Assembly (NCBI GenBank): GCA_029747015.1
Contig: JAKOGI010000357.1
Coordinates: 472,501-536,500, forward strand
Direction: 5' to 3'
DNA from: Carnegiea gigantea
Lineage: Eukaryota > Streptophyta > Magnoliopsida > Caryophyllales > Cactaceae
Length of the DNA stretch: 64,000 bases
Both the position numbers and the translations under genes were made by a program. Numbering within the stretch: position 1 is the first letter of the stretch; each line of letters starts with the position of its first letter. A model generated the notes under the pieces. That model did no database searches, was not told the origin of the DNA, and saw nothing but the letters and a program-made list of their open reading frames with translations. This document shows positions 34,470 through 45,224 of this stretch, one piece after another.

Positions 34470-36252
34470 ATGGCTTCAAGCATGACCGATGCTAACCCTC
34501 AACAAGGTGGCAAGAAGGGCAAGGACAAAAACAAGGACATGATGGGCCTTACCGAAGAACGACTTACGGAGATCAACACCACTAGGTTGGCCTAACACGT
34601 AGGGTGAATGACATGGGTAGACACATCGAGGAGCCCAAGTCCAAGGGGGACATGGAACAACTTTGTGGGGAGATGCAAACGGCTATGACCTCCAACTCCA
34701 AACCCTTCAAGCATCCGAGGCCTCCAAGGATGGAGAACTCCAAGCTTACAAGGCCGAGGTTGAGGCTTGTAAGATTGAGGCTGAGGCATACAAGGCAAGG
34801 ATTGAGATCTAGAGGCTCAACCCTAGGTGTGTATGGCCGCAGTGGCCAATGGTGCATCCATCCAAGTACCCATTGCACCAAAGGGGAATGCCCCAAGACC
34901 TTATGCCTTCCATGGAACTAGAAGTGTAAGAGCGATTGCAACTTCCTATGGGGACTTGAAGCCTACTTCGAGGTAATGGGCATCGAGGATGATGCTCAAA
35001 AGGTGAGTAATGCTGCCCTCTCACTTAATGACATTACTCTTGTTTGATGGCATCGTAGGTGTAACGACGTTTGTAGAGGATCCGATCCCATCAACACATA
35101 GGATAGGTTCAACAAGGAACTTAAGAAGCAATTTTATCCCAAGGATGTGAAGCGGTAAGCAAGGGCTAAGCTAAGATGCCTCCAGCACAAGGAGGGTCAT
35201 ATTCGAGAGTATGTGAAGGAGTTCCAGGATCTTCTCTTGGAAATCCCAGGCATGGGGGAGCAGGATGCTTTATTTTGCTTCCTCAATGGCCTAAGTAATT
35301 GGGCCCGGATGGAACTTGAGAGGCGTGTGGTGTGAGATCTCGCCTCTGCTATCGCTATCGCTGAGTGCTTAGTAGAGTTCAAGAGAGACTCCTCAAAGTT
35401 ATGAGGCAAGAAGAACCATGATGATAGCAATAGTGACGGAGACCGTGACAAGTCTCCTAGGTGGGACAAGCCAACAATCTTCAAGGACAAGGGAAGAAAC
35501 AAGAAGGATGAGACACCGAGGGAATACTCATGCTTTTTGTGCAAAGGGCCTCATCGAGTTTTCGAGTGCCCGAAGCATAGGAAACTTGCTGCGCTTGTGA
35601 TGGAGGTGGAGAGGCATGAAGAGGAAACAAGTATTACCTCAATATCGCTTCTAAGTGCCATCCAATCCAAGGTAGGGGAGCCAGCTGGTAACCGCATGTA
35701 TGTAGAGACCGAAGTTGGAGGTAAGAAACTCCAAGCAACGGTGGACACGGGAGTCGACAACGTGTACACGGTGAAAGAACTTGCTGATGAGATTAACCTA
35801 TCTTACAAAAAGGATAAGGGATGTAAGAAGGGAGTTAATACAAATAGCCTTCCAATCCATGGCGTTGCTCGAGGTACGGACATCCAGGTCGAACCATGGA
35901 AAGGTAAGGTCAACGTAACCGTTGCTCCCTTGATGATCGGAAGTTCTATCTAGGAATGGACTTCCTCAATAAGGCAAAGGCCTTCATATTTCCTCATGCT
36001 AGCACTTTGTTCATCATGGGTAATGGGCAAGCACATGCAATGCCCATGAGACGGGAAGCCGAGAAGGAAAAGGTGCTAACTGCCCTTCGATTCACAGAGA
36101 GTAAGGAGGTAGGCCACCTATCCACCCTTAAAAGGCATGAGCGACCTACGAGTGTCATACCCCCGACATCACCTGTGAAGCTAGCACAAAGGAGGAAATC
36201 TCCCAAAACGAGGATGGGACGCAGGCGAGCAAAAGATCAATGTGCCGAGTAG
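34470..36252 (+). pseudogene. gag and retropepsin of the gag-only gypsy element, broken
   Basis: The ATG at 34470 opens a Gly/Lys-rich N-terminus that stops near 34593. Frame changes follow. The gag core (about 35090-35400) reads FNKELKKQFYPKDVKR, KLRCLQHKEGHIREYVKEFQ and FCFLNGLSNWARMELERR. A zinc knuckle CX2CX3HX4C (CFLCKGPHRVFEC) is at about 35532-35570. The retropepsin carries VDTGVDN (35740-35760; the family has DTGA) and continues to LPIHGVARGTDI. A one-base loss near 35931 shifts the frame before GMDFLNKAKAF (35953), which runs on to a stop at 36252. No polymerase domains follow. At least two stops and one frameshift. Confidence 0.83.
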
Positions 36253-36358
36253 TTAGCCACGACATATCAACCCAATCGAGTGGGAAGGACACCTCCTGGG
36301 AACGAGGCAACTTAACGGCCAAGCATACGAAGACGTAAAGGGAATGAGGACGTTGCTT

Positions 36359-36375
36359 GATTGGGTGGGGAAGAA
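36359..36375 (+). other. polypurine tract
   Basis: GATTGGGTGGGGAAGAA directly before the TGTCACC start of the 3' LTR. It is the expected plus-strand primer. Confidence 0.7.
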
Positions 36376-36405
36376 TGTCACCGGCTGCATTTTCGGAGAG
36401 TTTTA

Positions 36406-36550
36406 GAATGTTTTGGAATCTTCCAGAATGGTCTAAAACCTTTTGGAATACGCTCAAATGTTCTAGAATGTTCTAGAGCCTTCTGGAGTACCCTGGAATC
36501 ATCTAGATTGTTTTAGAAGCTACGAGAGTGCCTAGGACCTTATAGAGAGT
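36406..36550. promoter_or_regulatory. phased heat-shock-element-like pentamer array, 3' LTR
   Basis: From 36406 the triplets at 5-base steps read GAA, TTT, GAA, TTC, GAA, GTC, AAA, TTT, GAA, CGC, AAA, TTC, GAA, TTC, GAG, TTC, GAG, CCC, GAA, ATC, GAT, TTT, GAA. The phase then fades toward 36550. The 10-base unit is close to TTCTAGAATG. A separate perfect site, AGAATATTCTAGAAG, is at 36615-36629. The array lies 140-280 bases upstream of the TATA box. Confidence 0.7.
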
Positions 36551-36686
36551 CCTAGAACCTTCTAGACTACACTCTAGAATATTCCACACTATTTTATATG
36601 TAGGATATTTGTATAGAATATTCTAGAAGAGTAATAATAGCCGTAGGATCAAATAGATTTCCACCACCCATTGAGGAGGTGGATGT

Positions 36687-36694
36687 ATATATAA
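36687..36694 (+). promoter_or_regulatory. LTR TATA box of the gag-only gypsy element
   Basis: TATATAAA within GTATATATAAACCCCC in the 3' LTR. The 5' LTR copy has decayed to GTATGTAAACC. Confidence 0.6.
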
Positions 36695-36940
36695 ACCCCC
36701 AAGGGGGCTCATTTGTAAGAAGTCATTGAAATTATTCAAGTGCAATATAAAGCATTCTCCCAAACTCTTTCTCTCTCTGCTTTCTCTCTTTAAGTTTGCT
36801 TAGAATGTGTGTGCACTTATTTAGCTTCTCAAGACTAAGTCAAGCATCCTTAAGGCTTAGTAGCAAACAAAGCAAGAGTTCCAAGCAAAGTTTGCTAGGC
36901 TGCACGGGTCTAAGTTTGAGTGAATTAGCAACCCGTGACA

Positions 36941-38300
36941 CATGCCACAAGGGTTGAATTATCATAGGAAGTTTAGGTTACTTGACCCCCATTTCTTGGG
37001 TGGCAGTCCTAACCTTATGACTCTAGATCACATGAGCACTATTGACACAAAGGGTGGCTCCTATAAGAGTCCCCACCATACGAAAATCATTTTCACCTGC
37101 TCTCTTCTGGAGCGCACAACAATAGCCAACAAAGCAAATTGGGCTTATTATGGGGTGGTGTCAAATGAAGAGGCAATGGCCCAAGATAGTGAGGAAGGGC
37201 TAGAGGATGACTATAATTAGGAATAAGGCGATGACGCGGGTAATGAGGGTTATGAGACATAAGTGGAGTTGGAGCAACATAACAATCTCAATTCTAATAA
37301 CCACCTTAGTTTGAATTGGGCAACTTTTCTTCAGTAGCTTCTACACCCTTTGACAGTAAATTCCTCGAATCTTTCTCCAACCTCCAAGTAGAGGTGTTCG
37401 GTCTACAAGGCGTGTAAAATGAGATGAGGCATGATATTCATCATATGGCCATGTGTATGGACTCTTTTGAGGAGGAAATCACACACTCTAGGGGGTTTTA
37501 TTGATCGCTAAGAGCAAAAAGAGTTGGTGAGAATGATGTGAGTAGAGGAAAGCGCCATAAGAGAAGCCCGAGAATTACAGAAGCGAGGTAGGAAGAATGA
37601 GCTAATTCGGTGACAAACAAAAGCCATCTGGAAATTAGAGCAGTGGTATCGCGCTTTCATGGGCGATCATAGGAGCTCATCATCATTCTCCCCTTTTCTT
37701 TAGCACATATGTGAACTTTGGTTACGATTAGCCATGTGCTTAAAAAATTTATGGAGATTGGTTGTGAGTGTGTTTTTCATAGTTTGTGGGATTTGAGTGC
37801 ATCATTAATGGGCTCTTAAGAGAATAGGCAATGTATATAGTTGCATTTAGGATAATTGTATTTGCATTGTAAATATGCATCAGTGTTTGGTGATCTCACG
37901 CCTTCAAATTGGGATTGTTGTACCATTGATATAAAGGCTGGTTTGAGAAAAAAATTGTTCATTTCTATGGTTGGTCGAGCAATGCTTGATGAAATCCTTG
38001 GACTCATGGGGTAACAAAATCTCAGAGTGTCCTTCTTTGGTCACCTCCTATTCCTGCCATCGATGAAGAAACTTCTTGAGCCTTTAGTCTTTACTCTTCT
38101 ACCCTTAATTTCTTCCTAATAGAGCGAAAAGTCTTTTCAATTTCTGGATTGAATTCAAACAAAAAGGGACTTCGTATAGAAAGGAGAAATCTACAAAATT
38201 AGCAATAAAAGTACCAACGCAAATCAAAAATATAGAGAAAAAGAAAATAATAAAAAAAAAATCTTGGTCAATTTCTAGTGGCTAACCCAATATCCACAAG
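36941..38300 (+). other. 3' part of the interrupted Athila-type element and leader of a minus-strand gypsy element
   Basis: A 92-codon ORF (36942-37220) with PQGLNYHRKFRLLDPHFLGG and an acidic C-terminus is probably part of the Athila-type element's post-integrase or gag-like region, but I cannot place it firmly. From about 38040 to 38300 the sequence is AT-rich and non-coding; on the minus strand it directly follows a primer site and so reads as the leader of the gypsy element whose LTR is at 38330. Confidence 0.45.
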
Positions 38301-38305
38301 TTTCT

Positions 38306-38323
38306 TCCCCGGCAACGGCAACA
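38306..38323 (-). other. primer binding site, tRNA-Asp type (gypsy)
   Basis: Minus strand TGTTGCCGTTGCCGGGGA, close to the TGGCGCCGTTGCCGGGGA site of Athila/Tat-like elements. It is separated from the LTR end (38330) by six bases, AGTTTT on the minus strand, the same spacer as at 59944-59949. Confidence 0.75.
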
Positions 38324-38329
38324 AAAACT

Positions 38330-39565
38330 TGACCTAAGCCGGCAAGCACACGGATATTGTGGTTTACTAAAGATATCATTCCCATAAAGACCAATTGTAA
38401 TCTATTGAGTTTTATCCTATAAAAGTGCTAAGAAAGCAAATTTTCATAGAGAGTTTGAATGGCACTATAACCTAATTGGAAAATTCAATCAATTAAAAAC
38501 ATCTAAGGATTTGTTTCACCTTGTGAAGATGTGAATCAATGAAATATCATAGACTTCGTCTATAATGGGAGATTGAAAGTGGTGCAATCGCATTTAGAAT
38601 TCTATCTTCTTTCAAATAAACTGAATTGCCTAAACCAGCCAATCATTCTTTCAAAAGTCCTTGTTTAGTCTATGTTATAGATTTTTTATTCCTAAAGGGA
38701 TCCTCTTAACAAGTGAATCTCTTTCAAGTATTGCTAAGTCAAGTCCTATCTTGTCAATCAAATAGCAAGTTTTACCTTTCAGTCCTTCACTTAACTATTT
38801 AGAATTAGCAAATGAATTTAGCCAAAATTCAATCATAACAATTTCACACAAAATATAGAATTGAACCAATCCCAATTAAGAACAAGTGCAACTAAATAAA
38901 AATAAAAGATTCTAGCATCAATGCTTTGCTAATAATCCCTAGATTGGGAAAACTACTCACACATGTTTAAATTAGCAAAACTAGGCAGAGTTTGAGAGAA
39001 GAAAACTGTTCATAATTGGAGATCCTTCAAGGGTTTCCTAACTTTGCAACGGCTCTAACACAGCAAGCACTTCTTGAGCGCTCATCCTTAAAACTACTCG
39101 AAATATAAACTAAACTTAGAAAAATGAAAAAGAATGGAAAAACTAGAGAGGAGTTCTCTTTTCTGCTATGTGTGCCTTTTCTGCTGCGAAAATGGCCCTA
39201 TTAAACAGAAACTCGATCAACCTCAGCCATATGATGAAGAAAAATAGACAGGCTTGTAGTTATGGCCTCACCACAGACTGTAGCCTTCACCAGAGACAAT
39301 CCATGGTGAGCTCTATCTCGATACTCTTTGATTCTTTCTTCCGTCCATGGGCATAGTAACTCGGTGGTGTCCATAAGGATTCAAACTACACTCATTTATG
39401 GTCAATTTTGGGCTGGAGTCGTCCAAAAACCTACAAAACATAGAAAAAAAATATATTCATGCATAAAACCGAAAATGAACTGCATAATATAACATAAAGC
39501 ACATGATTCTTCCTAAAAGTGGTCCAAAATGACCTCAACATAGAGTGCACTTTAAAGACTTATCA
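38330..39565 (-). repeat. gypsy 5' LTR (minus orientation)
   Basis: Plus-strand start TGACCTAAGCCGGCAAGCAC next to the primer site; end TTAAAGACTTATCA at about 39565. Length is about 1.24 kb. A GC-richer part near 39260-39350 resembles the corresponding part of related LTRs (near 23140-23220, 31340-31470). No matching 3' LTR was found, so the element is truncated. Confidence 0.68.
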
Positions 39566-39574
39566 CATAGTAAG

Positions 39575-42500
39575 AGCAGCAGCATAAGAAGATGATGGCT
39601 AACCGAGACAACCAAAAGAAGGTCGGGATGGCTTTCACAAGAAGAGGATAATCCATAATGGACGACAATGGAGCCTGTAAATTGTGTGGACATTACGAGC
39701 ATGAAAAGGAAAAATGTTACAAAGTCATTGGATACCCACTGAGATAGGGCTTATGAGGCTGAGGAAGAGGAGGCAGAGGTGGAAAGGCTGGGAGAATGAC
39801 GCAGAACAATACCAATCAGGGCAGAGTGGGCGCTCGAGAATTAGCATCTGCTGCGATTCATCAGGAAGAAAGGCTCGATTCTAGAATCATAGTAGGCCCA
39901 AGGAGCAGTCATAAGAAAGCAGCCCAGCCCATCACACCTGGGCTCTCTTTAGGCTAGATCCAGAGGTTGTTGAGCCTCATCGACACACCTGCAAATGGTT
40001 ATAAATAATTGTCAGGTAAAATAAATTGGATGCTGTTGATAGCGGTGCTTCGTGTTATATGGTTGGAGATGCAACCATACTGAAAGATATCGAGAAAATA
40101 TCTCCAGTGGCGATTGGGTTACCGAATGGCACATACACTATAGCGTGTGAGCAAGGAGTGATTAATATAGATGAAAGAATGAAATTGAAAAACGTTCTGT
40201 TTGTGCCAAAATTAGATTGCAACCTTGTTTCAGTGTCTATGTTATGTAAACAGTTAAATTGTGCGGTGACATTTTTTGGTTATTAGCGTGTTATATAGGA
40301 TCGCACTTTGGGGATTCTGATTGGAGTTAGTGAGCATGGAGATTGGGTCTTTTACTTCAAAAAGGCGGCTTTTGAACAAGTTAATATGATGAATATAGGG
40401 TGTCTGTGGCACAAGCGACTTGGGCCTCTGTCAAGTGATATTCTTACCTTGCTTCCACATAGTTTAGAATTGGATGTGCCTATAAGAAAAATAAAGATGA
40501 TGTCTGTGATATATGTTTGCACACAAAACAGACTCGCAATCAATTTCCTTCTAGTAAAAATAATGCCAAGAAAAATTTTTATTTAATCCATTATGATCTT
40601 TGGGGACCATATAGAATTGCTTCCTCATGTGGTGCACATTACGTTCTTAGTATTGCTGATGATGCAAATAGGGCTATCTGTGTCTACCTAATGAAAGATT
40701 GAATTGAGGCTAGTAAATTCTTGAAACATTTCGTCATTATGGTGGAAAATCAATTTAAAAAAGGCATCAAGGTAGTTAGGAGTGACAACGAGAGTGAGTT
40801 CACATCCAGACCCATGCAAGATTTCTTTAAGGAGCACGGGATCTTGCATGAAAGTAGTTGTGTGGCCAACCCACAGCAAAATGGACGTGTTGAGCGTAAA
40901 CATCGTCACATAATGAATGTAGCCCGAGCATTTAGGTTTTAATCCCATCTACCCATACAGTTCTGGGGTGAATGTTTCCTCACAGCTGTATACTTAATAA
41001 ATCAAACCACGACAAAGTTGTTGAAGGGAAAAACCCCTTATGAGATTATATTTGATTTTGAGCATGTTTATGATAACATTCATATATTTAGCACTGTGTG
41101 CCATGCACAGAACAACCCAAGACCGAAGGACAAGTTTAGGTCATGAAGTAGGAGGTGTATGTTTCTTAGCTATCCATTTGGAAAAAAGGGATGGAAAGTC
41201 TATGACTTAGAGACACAGGAAATACTTGTAAGCAGGGACATCATCTTTCATAAAAATCACTTTCCATTCCAAACGGACTCGAGCGCTAATGAACCCAGCA
41301 CCGATGACAGTGTATTTAGGCCTCCAGCAGTATTTGTGGTTGATTTTAGGAGGCAAAAGATCAGTTCAAAGACAAGCCCACCTAATTCAGCTTGCACTTT
41401 AGATTTGGTGGATTTAGAGGAGCCTATGGAAGGAGGGATCTCTTCGCCCAGTTAGGACCTTGAAAGTGAGGTGCCCGTGGACAGGGGGAGTGCCTAGCTC
41501 ATGGGCCGAGAAGCAAAGCCCAGTGATGCCACAGACGTGCCTTTAGCCCAGGCCGAGGATTGTCATCTCACATGATCATGTATTAATACACCGGGGCATT
41601 TAGCCTAAACGATAGTTTCCAAACTCGGACCAGGAAGCCACTGACGCACCTTACTAGTTGAGTATGTTAGAATGCTCAATAGAAGGACCCTCTCTCAATT
41701 GCTCGCTGGCTTCAAAACGATTCCCCAGGTATGCCTTATTCTATAGCAAATTATGTCACTTGCGCTAATTTCTCTATCGCTCATCAACATTTTCTAGCTA
41801 TAATCACAAGATTACCGGAACCCAAAAAACATTATCATGAGGCAGTCAAAGATCCTCAATGGAGGGCGAAAATGTCGGAAGAGATTAGAGCTCTCGAGAA
41901 AAATAAAACTCGGGTCCTGCAGGAACTCATACCAGACAAAGAAACCCTTTGTTGTAAATGGGTTTACCAAGTAAAGTACAACTCAGACGAATCAGTTTAG
42001 CGATTTAAGGCCAGTCTGGTCATTAGGGGTGATCATCAAGTTAAAGGATTCGACTACAATGAGGCATTTGCTTATGTGGAAAAAATGACCATTGTTAGGT
42101 GCTTCTTGTCGGTCGCTATATCTAAAGGGTGGGAGCTACACCAACTACACGTCAACAATGCTTTTCTACATGGTGATTTAGATGAAGAAGTATATATGTG
42201 GCTACCTCTCGGTTTTTCATTCAGCACTCCCTCCATGGTATATTGGCTTCAGAAATCTCTTTATGGACTTAGGCAAGCCCCTCGCCAGTGGTTTGCCAAA
42301 TTATCCTCAAGATTACAAGGGTAAGGTTTTATTCACTCCTATGCTGATTACTCCCTTTTTACCTATGGAAAAGTGGATGTGTTTATGGCTTTATTGGTTT
42401 ACATTAATGACATTATGCTTATTGGGAATGATACTCGTGCATGTAATGAGTTTAAAGCATATCTAAATGCTTGCTTTAGTATTAAAGATCTTGGTCCTTT

Positions 42501-43351
42501 GAGGTAATTTCTTGGGATCGAAGTGGCTCACGGACTAACGTAGCCAGCAAAAGTATTCCCTTGCGATATTTGATGAGTGTGGGCTAGCTACTTGGAACTA
42601 AGCCTAGTGATGTTCCGATGCAAGATAACCACAAGCTCGCTCTAGCCACGGGTCCGTTATTGGACGATGCAGGGAGATATCGTCGTCTTGTGGGCAGATT
42701 GATTTATCTCAACACATCTGGATCTTTTTTTATAAAATTTATACTCTCTCCCAATTCATGCAAGCCCCATGAGAAGAACACATGAATGCGGCACATCGGG
42801 TTCTGCAATACATAAAAGGGGCCCAAAATTGTGGTACTATGATTCACACATCCCCAAAGATTGACTTGCTTGGGTATTGTGACTCTGATTGCGATGCATG
42901 TTCGTTTACTAGGCAATTGCTGACTGGGTACTTGGTGACCCTTGGAGGGTCCCCCATATCTTAGGAAACCAAGAAGCCAAAGACCATCTCTCGATCGTCT
43001 GCCGAGGCTGTGTATCGCTCCATGGCAGTAGCTACTAGTGAATTAGTCTGCTTAAAATCTCCACTTGCCTCTCTGGGCATCTTTCATAAGCACGCTATAC
43101 ACCTCTCTTATGACAGTCAGGCTGCTCTTCATATCGCCAAAAATCGTGTCTTTTATGAGTGTACAAACACATTGAAATTGATTGTCATTTTGTTCATGAA
43201 CGTCTCTAATCTGGTGATTCAACTCTCTCCTACATTACTTTTAAATTCTAACTCGCGGACATTTTTACCAAGGCGCTCGAGAAGTGATCATTTTAGTATC
43301 TATGTAGCAAGTTGTACAAGGCAAATTTGCATGCACCAAGTTGTTAGGGAG
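39575..43351 (+). pseudogene. Ty1/copia element D, decayed gag-pol
   Basis: Domains in order: gag zinc knuckle CKLCGHYEHEKEKC (39676-39717); protease with VDSGASCYMVGDA (40035); integrase zinc region (CLWHKRLG near 40406); integrase core with LIHYDLWGPYRIASS (40583), RSDNESEFTS (40780) and PQQNGRVERKHRHIMN (40870). Then RT: WRAKMSEEIRALEKNKT (41861), LHQLHVNNAFLHGDLDEEVY (42137), LQKSLYGLRQAPRQW (42247). RNase H: MNAAHRVLQYIKGAQ (42782), GYCDSDCDACS (42872), SYDSQAALHIAKN (43104). The YVDD site region (near 42400) is frame-shifted. The N-terminal part of gag and the 5' LTR are absent; sequence begins right after the gypsy LTR end at 39565. Confidence 0.88.
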
Positions 43352-43548
43352 TGTTAAGCAAGGTTGTATATAGCTAGAATTTATATTTAGGTATGTCTTG
43401 TATTTTGGATATAATTTGTCATATTCTCTTTCCTTATCTTCATCTCTTAGTTAGTTAAGTTATGGTTGCTGGAGGATGCCAAACATGTGTATAATTGATC
43501 CTTTGTATATTATATAAGCAACAAGTAATGAGAGGAAAACGCTTGTGC
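43352..43548 (+). repeat. 3' LTR of copia D
   Basis: Starts TGTTAAGCAAGG directly after the purine-rich GTTGTTAGGGAG, includes a TATATAAG-like box near 43513, and ends about CGCTTGTGCA. No 5' copy lies in the window. The right end is approximate. Confidence 0.6.
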
Positions 43549-44458
43549 ACGATATGACATCTTGGTCCACTGGTTTCATTCATAGTGACACGTCCAAAAC
43601 AGTAGATGATTGATGATAGGAATTGGGGATTGCGTCATTAATCTTTTGCAAGCTTGATATATCATCAAAGAAAAGGAATTGGTGTTTGTCCCACGCACTA
43701 ATGATTTGGACAATGTTGCAGACTTTCTGGCCAATGTCTTCGGGTATTGTGTGTCTAAAGCAAATAGAGATTGTCTAATTTGCAAAGGTTAAAGCCAAAA
43801 TAAATGTGAAGAAGGCTCACTAGTCATCAAAGTTATACTTTCAATCTTTGAAAATAGTAGCTAGAAGGTTTGCAAGCATGGTATATTAGTAACTATTGCA
43901 ACTATAAGACTCAAAGCAATCGATAGGTTGAGTGGTTGATTGACCAAAAATGAAGGATGCCATATGGTCTTATAGTGATTTCTCAACGGCACAGTACCTA
44001 ATGAAGTCATATTAATTTATATATGTTAGGGAACCTTTTTTAGCCAACTTTCTAACTCTCCGCACATAATTTTAGCCCAAGTAAAGGCCAATCGTGCTCA
44101 AGTTAAGGTTACACTTTAATGGTTGCGAGTACTCGAGCCATTGCATTGATTCCTATTTGGGGTAACTGAAATCCCAAACCCAAAACAAATTGCCTCTAAA
44201 TTCTATTGTCTCTAAAAATTTTGAGGTCAACCAAATTTGTTGTTTTATTTGCTAGCAAAATCAGGATAAGCAAATTTTAAGGGTCCTAAATTAAGTCGTT
44301 TGTCCAAATAATTTTCTTTCATGTTAAGGAGATTGACATGGCTGGTAGAACATCAGTCGCAAACATGCTGCCACCAACTATGAAGTTTCGAGATGTAGCC
44401 ACATCAAGCATTGCAAAGACATGGACGTGGCCAACTCTCAGGGAAAGGGGGGACAATT
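43549..44458. other. anonymous sequence, no gene seen
   Basis: Decayed coding-like text occurs near 43600-43790, but no family can be named. A purine-rich run (AGGGAAAGGGGGGACAATT, 44439-44457) directly precedes a TG start at 44459 and could be a polypurine tract. Confidence 0.35.
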
Positions 44459-45120
44459 TGTAAGCGCCAAAATTTTTATATGTACCACATTAAATTAAAT
44501 AAGCTCAAATTGATTATTTTGGGATGATTCTATTTAATTCATTTAACATTTGAACAAGTTGGGCCTCAATCGACCGTCAAGTTATTGCCTAAATGAATAC
44601 TAAGTCAAAAGTCAAAATAAATATTAAGTTAAGACACCAAATGACTACCTAGTTAATATGTTTATGGACTGCTAAGGTAAAGGCTTAGTAAAGAGTCTGA
44701 AAGTAACAAACAAGTCACAAACCCCAATAACAGTTGGGGAAGAGGAGATTCTTTCCTAATAAATAAGACACTACCCTCTTCTTCAGGATAATTCTAAAGA
44801 CTCAAACTCTCAAGCAATGTCTCTCTCGAAGAAGACAATGAGCACCCCAAGTGTGTGCCATTTACTTTCGAAGATCATAATGTATTCTTGTTAGGGATTA
44901 TGCTTCTTAAACCCTCTTTCACGAAGTTCATCTGAGAAGTCCAATCATTCAACTTGATCAACATTCAAACCAATCTACCCCTTTTTAGTCCAAATGGAGA
45001 TCGAATCGAAGGAATTATATTCTTTCATTTTGTAACAAATAGATGGAGATTGTACCATACCTTTTGATATAGATAAAAACTAAATTTGTTTCTCATTTTC
45101 TTATCTAATTTCTCTTAGGT
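44459..45120 (+). repeat. possible retrotransposon 3' LTR
   Basis: Begins TGTAAGCGCC after a polypurine-like run. The later part (44760-44960) reads like LTR transcript leader (TAATAAATAAGACACTACCC, pyrimidine-rich). There is no second copy to confirm it, and the right end is uncertain. Confidence 0.35.
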
Positions 45121-45224
45121 TCAAAATTTACGTTTATTGATATATTTGAAGAAATTGGAGGTAGGCATTGCAAATTGACCATGTAAAGTTCATCAAATAA
45201 GAGATCAAGACATTGTCAATGTGT

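Larger units (their letters stand above)
33879..36940 (+). mobile_element. gag-protease-only Ty3/gypsy element (TR-GAG-like), 3.06 kb
   Basis: Two LTRs of 558 and 565 bp (33879-34436, 36376-36940), starting TGTCAC and ending CCGTGACA, flank 1.94 kb of internal sequence. A perfect TGGTATCAGAGC primer site sits 2 bases inside the left LTR, and a purine-rich tract precedes the right one. The interior codes only for gag and a retropepsin; there is no room for RT, RNase H or integrase. This fits the plant TR-GAG class, mobilised in trans by complete relatives. It sits inside the Athila-type region. Flanks are CATA and CATG, so the target duplication is imperfect or lost. Confidence 0.88.
36376..36940 (+). 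repeat. 3' LTR of the gag-only gypsy element
   Basis: 565 bp, TGTCACCG to CCGTGACA, matching the 5' LTR. It keeps a better TATA box (TATATAAA, 36687-36694) and a clearer pentamer array than the 5' copy. Confidence 0.9.

Noticed and set aside
35197..35544. 115-codon minus-strand ORF as a gene
   Set aside because: It is the antisense shadow of the gag domain of the gag-only gypsy element, where plus-strand gag motifs are unmistakable.
33874..36945. A clean 5-base target duplication for the gag-only gypsy element
   Set aside because: The flanks are CCATA and CATGC; only CATA/CATG can be aligned, so I do not claim a duplication.
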